A stretch of 64,000 nt of DNA, taken from NCBI RefSeq assembly GCF_030563405.1, contig NZ_CP130748.1, positions 1,426,001 through 1,490,000 on the forward strand. The letters are read 5' to 3'. The translations under genes and the position numbers were made by a program. Shown here piece by piece: positions 53,501-62,500 of the stretch; within the stretch, counting starts at the first letter, position 1, and each line of letters begins with the position of its first letter. The DNA is from Vibrio sp. SNU_ST1 (GTDB taxonomy: Bacteria; Pseudomonadota; Gammaproteobacteria; Enterobacterales; Vibrionaceae). The notes under the pieces are model-generated. The model saw nothing but the letters and a program-made list of their open reading frames with translations. It ran no database searches and was not told the DNA's origin.

Positions 53501-56500
53501 TGAAGGCCAAAGCGCCAGCTTTACCGTGAGCCTGTCGAACGCGGTCGACGCCGACCTGACGTATAAGTTCGATTTGGACGTGAGCGACAGTGCTGAGATC
53601 GCAGACTTTGTAGCCACGGGCGGCAAAGTAATGCTGAACGTAAGCTACACGGTGGACGGTCAAACGGTGAACACCACCGTAGAAAATGGCAAGACGTTGA
53701 GCATCCCAGGCAACGCAACGGGCATGACCGTCGCCGTAGCAACTCAAGATGACCCCTACCTAGAAGGGACAGAAAACTTCAAATTAAGTGTCAATGTTAG
53801 TGGGACTGTTGGGGATGCTAGCAATGCTCTAAATATATCTGATGTTGGTACAGGAACTATCACTGACGAAAGCGCGCCAACGGGCGAAGACACCGTGACG
53901 GTCACGCTCAACGGCCCAGACAGCATCGTGGAAGGCGCAACCAGCACCGATTACACGGTGACGTTAAGCGACAAGGTGCCAGCGGGCACGGTGATCACCT
54001 TAGCGTACGAATACAAAACGGCGTCGGGCGACGACATCGTTGAGACGCTGCAAGCGACCGTCAATGCCGACGGCACGACGGCGACGTTCAACATCGCCAC
54101 GGTGGACGACAAACTGGCGGAAGGCAGTGAAACGTTCGTTGTGAAAGTGACGGGCGTGAAAACGTCGGGCGGCGCGGATGTGTTCGAGAAACTGAACCTG
54201 ACGGGCGCGAGCAAAGAGACGAGCATCACTGACGAAAGCGCGCCAACGGGCGAAGACACCGTGACGGTCACGCTCAACGGCCCAGACAGCATCGTGGAAG
54301 GCGCAACCAGCACCGATTACACGGTGACGTTAAGCGACAAGGTGCCAGCGGGCACGGTGATCACCTTAGCGTACGAATACAAAACGGCGTCGGGCGACGA
54401 CATCGTTGAGACGCTGCAAGCGACCGTCAATGCCGACGGCAAGACGGCGACGTTCAACATCGCCACGGTGGACGACAAACTGGCGGAAGGCAGTGAAACG
54501 TTCGTTGTGAAAGTGACGGGCGTGAAAACATCGGGCGGCGCGGATGTGTTCGAGAAACTGAACCTGACGGGCGCAAGCAAAGAGACGAGCATCACTGACG
54601 AAAGCGCGCCAACGGGCGAAGACACCGTGACGGTCACGCTCAACGGCCCAGACAGCATCGTGGAAGGCGCAACCAGCACCGATTACACGGTGACGTTAAG
54701 CGACAAGGTGCCAGCGGGCACGGTGATCACCTTAGCGTACGAATACAAAACGGCGTCGGGCGACGACATCGTTGAGACGCTGCAAGCGACCGTCAATGCC
54801 GACGGCAAGACGGCGACGTTCAACATCGCCACGGTGGACGACAAACTGGCGGAAGGCAGTGAAACGTTCGTTGTGAAAGTGACGGGCGTGAAAACGTCGG
54901 GCGGGGCGGATGTGTTCGAGAAACTGAACCTGACGGGCGCAAGCAAAGAGACGAGCATCACTGACGAAAGCGCGCCAACGGGCGAAGACACCGTGACGGT
55001 CACGCTCAACGGCCCAGACAGCATCGTGGAAGGCGCAACCAGCACCGATTACACAGTAACGTTAAGCGACAAGGTGCCAGCGGGCACGGTGATCACCTTA
55101 GCGTACGAATACAAAACGGCGTCGGGCGACGACATCGTTGAGACGCTGCAAGCGACCGTCAATGCCGACGGCAAGACGGCGACGTTCAACATCGCCACGG
55201 TGGACGACAAACTGGCGGAAGGCAGTGAAACGTTCGTTGTGAAAGTGACGGGCGTGAAAACGTCGGGCGGCGCGGATGTGTTCGAGAAACTGAACCTGAC
55301 GGGCGCGAGCAAAGAGACGAGCATCACTGACGAAAGCGCGCCAACGGGCGAAGACACCGTGACGGTCACGCTCAACGGCCCAGACAGCATCGTGGAAGGC
55401 GCAACCAGCACCGATTACACGGTGACGTTAAGCGACAAGGTGCCAGCGGGCACGGTGATCACCTTAGCGTACGAATACAAAACGGCGTCGGGCGACGACA
55501 TCGTTGAGACGCTGCAAGCGACCGTCAATGCCGACGGCAAGACCGCGACGTTCAACATCGTAACGGTGGACGACAAACTGGCGGAAGGCAGTGAAACGTT
55601 CGTTGTGAAAGTGACGGGCGTGAAAACGTCGGGCGGCGCGGATGTGTTCGAGAAACTGAACCTGACGGGCGCGAGCAAAGAGACGAGCATCACTGACGAA
55701 AGCGCGCCAACGGGCGAAGACACCGTGACGGTCACGCTCAACGGCCCAGACAGCATCGTGGAAGGCGCAACCAGCACCGATTACACGGTGACGTTAAGCG
55801 ACAAGGTGCCAGCGGGCACGGTGATCACCTTAGCGTACGAATACAAAACGGCGTCGGGCGACGACATCGTTGAGACGCTGCAAGCGACCGTCAATGCCGA
55901 CGGCAAGACCGCGACGTTCAACATCGCCACGGTGGACGACAAACTGGCGGAAGGCAGTGAAACGTTCGTTGTGAAAGTGACGGGCGTGAAAACGTCGGGC
56001 GGCGCGGATGTGTTCGAGAAACTGAACCTGACGGGCGCAAGCAAAGAGACGAGCATCACTGACGAAAGCGCGCCAACGGGCGAAGACACCGTGACGGTCA
56101 CGCTCAACGGCCCAGACAGCATCGTGGAAGGCGCAACCAGCACCGATTACACAGTAACGTTAAGCGACAAGGTGCCAGCGGGCACGGTGATCACCTTAGC
56201 GTACGAATACAAAACGGCGTCGGGCGACGACATCGTTGAGACGCTGCAAGCGACCGTCAATGCCGACGGCAAGACGGCGACGTTCAACATCGCCACGGTG
56301 GACGACAAACTGGCGGAAGGCAGTGAAACGTTCGTTGTGAAAGTGACGGGCGTGAAAACGTCGGGCGGCGCGGATGTGTTCGAGAAACTGAACCTGACGG
56401 GCGCAAGCAAAGAGACGAGCATCACTGATGAAAGCGCGCCAACGGGCGAAGACACCGTGACGGTCACGCTCAACGGCCCAGACAGCATCGTGGAAGGCGC

Positions 56501-59500
56501 AACCAGCACCGATTACACAGTAACGTTAAGCGACAAGGTGCCAGCGGGCACGGTGATCACCTTAGCGTACGAATACAAAACGGCGTCGGGCGACGACATC
56601 GTTGAGACGCTGCAAGCGACCGTCAATGCCGACGGCAAGACCGCGACGTTCAACATCGCCACGGTGGACGACAAACTGGCGGAAGGCAGTGAAACGTTCG
56701 TTGTGAAAGTGACGGGCGTGAAAACGTCGGGCGGCGCGGATGTGTTCGAGAAACTGAACCTGACGGGCGCAAGCAAAGAGACGAGCATCACTGACGAAAG
56801 CGCGCCAACGGGCGAAGACACCGTGACGGTCACGCTCAACGGCCCAGACAGCATCGTGGAAGGCGCAACCAGCACCGATTACACAGTAACGTTAAGCGAC
56901 AAGGTGCCAGCGGGCACGGTGATCACCTTAGCGTACGAATACAAAACGGCGTCGGGCGACGACATCGTTGAGACGCTGCAAGCGACCGTCAATGCCGACG
57001 GCAAGACCGCGACGTTCAACATCGCCACGGTGGACGACAAACTGGCGGAAGGCAGTGAAACGTTCGTTGTGAAAGTGACGGGCGTGAAAACGTCGGGCGG
57101 CGCGGATGTGTTCGAGAAACTGAACCTGACGGGCGCAAGCAAAGAGACGAGCATCACTGACGAAAGCGCGCCAACGGGCGAAGACACCGTGACGGTCACG
57201 CTCAACGGCCCAGACAGCATCGTGGAAGGCGCAACCAGCACCGATTACACAGTAACGTTAAGCGACAAGGTGCCAGCGGGCACGGTGATCACCTTAGCGT
57301 ACGAATACAAAACGGCGTCGGGCGACGACATCGTTGAGACGCTGCAAGCGACCGTCAATGCCGACGGCACGACGGCGACGTTCAACATCGCCACGGTGGA
57401 CGACAAACTGGCGGAAGGCAGTGAAACGTTCGTTGTGAAAGTGACGGGCGTGAAAACATCGGGCGGCGCGGATGTGTTCGAGAAACTGAACCTGACGGGC
57501 GCAAGCAAAGAGACGAGCATCACTGACGAAAGCGCGCCAACGGGCGAAGACACCGTGACGGTCACGCTCAACGGTCCAGACAGCATCGTGGAAGGCGCAA
57601 CCAGCACCGATTACACGGTGACGTTAAGCGACAAGGTGCCAGCGGGCACGGTGATCACCTTAGCGTACGAATACAAAACGGCGTCGGGCGACGACATCGT
57701 TGAGACGCTGCAAGCGACCGTCAATGCCGACGGCAAGACGGCGACGTTCAACATCGCCACGGTGGACGACAAACTGGCGGAAGGCAGTGAAACGTTCGTT
57801 GTGAAAGTGACGGGCGTGAAAACGACGGGCGGCGCGGATGTGTTCGAGAAACTGAACCTGACGGGCGCAAGCAAAGAGACGAGCATCACTGACGAAAGCG
57901 CGCCAACGGGCGAAGACACCGTGACGGTCACGCTCAACGGCCCAGACAGCATCGTGGAAGGCGCAACCAGCACCGATTACACAGTAACGTTAAGCGACAA
58001 GGTGCCAGCGGGCACGGTGATCACCTTAGCGTACGAATACAAAACGGCGTCGGGCGACGACATCGTTGAGACGCTGCAAGCGACCGTCAATGCCGACGGC
58101 AAGACGGCGACGTTCAACATCGCCACGGTGGACGACAAACTGGCGGAAGGCAGTGAAACGTTCGTTGTGAAAGTGACGGGCGTGAAAACGTCGGGCGGCG
58201 CGGATGTGTTCGAGAAACTGAACCTGACGGGCGCAAGCAAAGAGACGAGCATCACTGACGAAAGCGCGCCAACGGGCGAAGACACCGTGACGGTCACGCT
58301 CAACGGTCCAGACAGCATCGTGGAAGGCGCAACCAGCACCGATTACACGGTGACGTTAAGCGACAAGGTGCCAGCGGGCACGGTGATCACCTTAGCGTAC
58401 GAATACAAAACGGCGTCGGGCGACGACATCGTTGAGACGCTGCAAGCGACCGTCAATGCCGACGGCAAGACGGCGACGTTCAACATCGCCACGGTGGACG
58501 ACAAACTGGCGGAAGGCAGTGAAACGTTCGTTGTGAAAGTGACGGGCGTGAAAACGACGGGCGGCGCGGATGTGTTCGAGAAACTGAACCTGACGGGCGC
58601 AAGCAAAGAGACGAGCATCACTGACGAAAGCGCGCCAACGGGCGAAGACACCGTGACGGTCACGCTCAACGGCCCAGACAGCATCGTGGAAGGCGCAACC
58701 AGCACCGATTACACAGTGACGTTAAGCGACAAGGTGCCAGCGGGCACGGTGATCACCTTAGCGTACGAATACAAAACGGCGTCGGGCGACGACATCGTTG
58801 AGACGCTGCAAGCGACCGTCAATGCCGACGGCACGACGGCGACGTTCAACATCGCCACGGTGGACGACAAACTGGCGGAAGGCAGTGAAACGTTCGTTGT
58901 GAAAGTGACGGGCGTGAAAACGTCGGGCGGCGCGGATGTGTTCGAGAAACTGAACCTGACGGGCGCAAGCAAAGAGACGAGCATCACTGACGAAAGCGCG
59001 CCAACGGGCGAAGACACCGTGACGGTCACGCTCAACGGTCCAGACAGCATCGTGGAAGGCGCAACCAGCACCGATTACACGGTGACGTTAAGCGACAAGG
59101 TGCCAGCGGGCACGGTGATCACCTTAGCGTACGAATACAAAACGGCGTCGGGCGACGACATCGTTGAGACGCTGCAAGCGACCGTCAATGCCGACGGCAA
59201 GACGGCGACGTTCAACATCGCCACGGTGGACGACAAACTGGCGGAAGGCAGTGAAACGTTCGTTGTGAAAGTGACGGGCGTGAAAACGACGGGCGGCGCG
59301 GATGTGTTCGAGAAACTGAACCTGACGGGCGCAAGCAAAGAGACGAGCATCACTGACGAAAGCGCGCCAACGGGCGAAGACACCGTGACGGTCACGCTCA
59401 ACGGCCCAGACAGCATCGTGGAAGGCGCAACCAGCACCGATTACACGGTGACGTTAAGCGACAAGGTGCCAGCGGGCACGGTGATCACCTTAGCGTACGA

Positions 59501-62500
59501 ATACAAAACGGCGTCGGGCGACGACATCGTTGAGACGCTGCAAGCGACCGTCAATGCCGACGGCACGACGGCGACGTTCAACATCGCCACGGTGGACGAC
59601 AAACTGGCGGAAGGCAGTGAAACGTTCGTTGTGAAAGTGACGGGCGTGAAAACATCGGGCGGCGCGGATGTGTTCGAGAAACTGAACCTGACGGGCGCAA
59701 GCAAAGAGACGAGCATCACTGACGAAAGCGCGCCAACGGGCGAAGACACCGTGACGGTCACGCTCAACGGCCCAGACAGCATCGTGGAAGGCGCAACCAG
59801 CACCGATTACACAGTAACGTTAAGCGACAAGGTGCCAGCGGGCACGGTGATCACCTTAGCGTACGAATACAAAACGGCGTCGGGCGACGACATCGTTGAG
59901 ACGCTGCAAGCGACCGTCAATGCCGACGGCAAGACGGCGACGTTCAACATCGCCACGGTGGACGACAAACTGGCGGAAGGCAGTGAAACGTTCGTTGTGA
60001 AAGTGACGGGCGTGAAAACGTCGGGCGGCGCGGATGTGTTCGAGAAACTGAACCTGACGGGCGCAAGCAAAGAGACGAGCATCACTGACGAAAGCGCGCC
60101 AACGGGCGAAGACACCGTGACGGTCACGCTCAACGGTCCAGACAGCATCGTGGAAGGCGCAACCAGCACCGATTACACGGTGACGTTAAGCGACAAGGTG
60201 CCAGCGGGCACGGTGATCACCTTAGCGTACGAATACAAAACGGCGTCGGGCGACGACATCGTTGAGACGCTGCAAGCGACCGTCAATGCCGACGGCACGA
60301 CGGCGACGTTCAACATCGCCACGGTGGACGACAAACTGGCGGAAGGCAGTGAAACGTTCGTTGTGAAAGTGACGGGCGTGAAAACGTCGGGCGGCGCGGA
60401 TGTGTTCGAGAAACTGAACCTGACGGGCGCGAGCAAAGAGACGAGCATCACTGACGAAAGCGCGCCAACGGGCGAAGACACCGTGACGGTCACGCTCAAC
60501 GGCCCAGACAGCATCGTGGAAGGCGCAACCAGCACCGATTACACGGTGACGTTAAGCGACAAGGTGCCAGCGGGCACGGTGATCACCTTAGCGTACGAAT
60601 ACAAAACGGCGTCGGGCGACGACATCGTTGAGACGCTGCAAGCGACCGTCAATGCCGACGGCAAGACGGCGACGTTCAACATCGCCACGGTGGACGACAA
60701 ACTGGCGGAAGGCAGTGAAACGTTCGTTGTGAAAGTGACGGGCGTGAAAACGTCGGGCGGCGCGGATGTGTTCGAGAAACTGAACCTGACGGGCGCGAGC
60801 AAAGAGACGAGCATCACTGACGAAAGCGCGCCAACGGGCGAAGACACCGTGACGGTCACGCTCAACGGCCCAGACAGCATCGTGGAAGGCGCAACCAGCA
60901 CCGATTACACGGTGACGTTAAGCGACAAGGTGCCAGCGGGCACGGTGATCACCTTAGCGTACGAATACAAAACGGCGTCGGGCGACGACATCGTTGAGAC
61001 GCTGCAAGCGACCGTCAATGCCGACGGCAAGACGGCGACGTTCAACATCGCCACGGTGGACGACAAACTGGCGGAAGGCAGTGAAACGTTCGTTGTGAAA
61101 GTGACGGGCGTGAAAACGTCGGGCGGCGCGGATGTGTTCGAGAAACTGAACCTGACGGGCGCAAGCAAAGAGACGAGCATCACTGATGAAAGCGCGCCAA
61201 CGGGCGAAGACACCGTGACGGTCACGCTCAACGGCCCAGACAGCATCGTGGAAGGCGCAACCAGCACCGATTACACAGTAACGTTAAGCGACAAGGTGCC
61301 AGCGGGCACGGTGATCACCTTAGCGTACGAATACAAAACGGCGTCGGGCGACGACATCGTTGAGACGCTGCAAGCGACCGTCAATGCCGACGGCAAGACC
61401 GCGACGTTCAACATCGCCACGGTGGACGACAAACTGGCGGAAGGCAGTGAAACGTTCGTTGTGAAAGTGACGGGCGTGAAAACGTCGGGCGGCGCGGATG
61501 TGTTCGAGAAACTGAACCTGACGGGCGCAAGCAAAGAGACGAGCATCACTGACGAAAGCGCGCCAACGGGCGAAGACACCGTGACGGTCACGCTCAACGG
61601 CCCAGACAGCATCGTGGAAGGCGCAACCAGCACCGATTACACGGTGACGTTAAGCGACAAGGTGCCAGCGGGCACGGTGATCACCTTAGCGTACGAATAC
61701 AAAACGGCGTCGGGCGACGACATCGTTGAGACGCTGCAAGCGACCGTCAATGCCGACGGCACGACGGCGACGTTCAACATCGCCACGGTGGACGACAAAC
61801 TGGCGGAAGGCAGTGAAACGTTCGTTGTGAAAGTGACGGGCGTGAAAACGTCGGGCGGCGCGGATGTGTTCGAGAAACTGAACCTGACGGGCGCGAGCAA
61901 AGAGACGAGCATCACTGACGAAAGCGCGCCAACGGGCGAAGACACCGTGACGGTCACGCTCAACGGCCCAGACAGCATCGTGGAAGGCGCAACCAGCACC
62001 GATTACACGGTGACGTTAAGCGACAAGGTGCCAGCGGGCACGGTGATCACCTTAGCGTACGAATACAAAACGGCGTCGGGCGACGACATCGTTGAGACGC
62101 TGCAAGCGACCGTCAATGCCGACGGCAAGACGGCGACGTTCAACATCGCCACGGTGGACGACAAACTGGCGGAAGGCAGTGAAACGTTCGTTGTGAAAGT
62201 GACGGGCGTGAAAACGTCGGGCGGCGCGGATGTGTTCGAGAAACTGAACCTGACGGGCGCAAGCAAAGAGACGAGCATCACTGACGAAAGCGCGCCAACG
62301 GGCGAAGACACCGTGACGGTCACGCTCAACGGCCCAGACAGCATCGTGGAAGGCGCAACCAGCACCGATTACACGGTGACGTTAAGCGACAAGGTGCCAG
62401 CGGGCACGGTGATCACCTTAGCGTACGAATACAAAACGGCGTCGGGCGACGACATCGTTGAGACGCTGCAAGCGACCGTCAATGCCGACGGCAAGACGGC

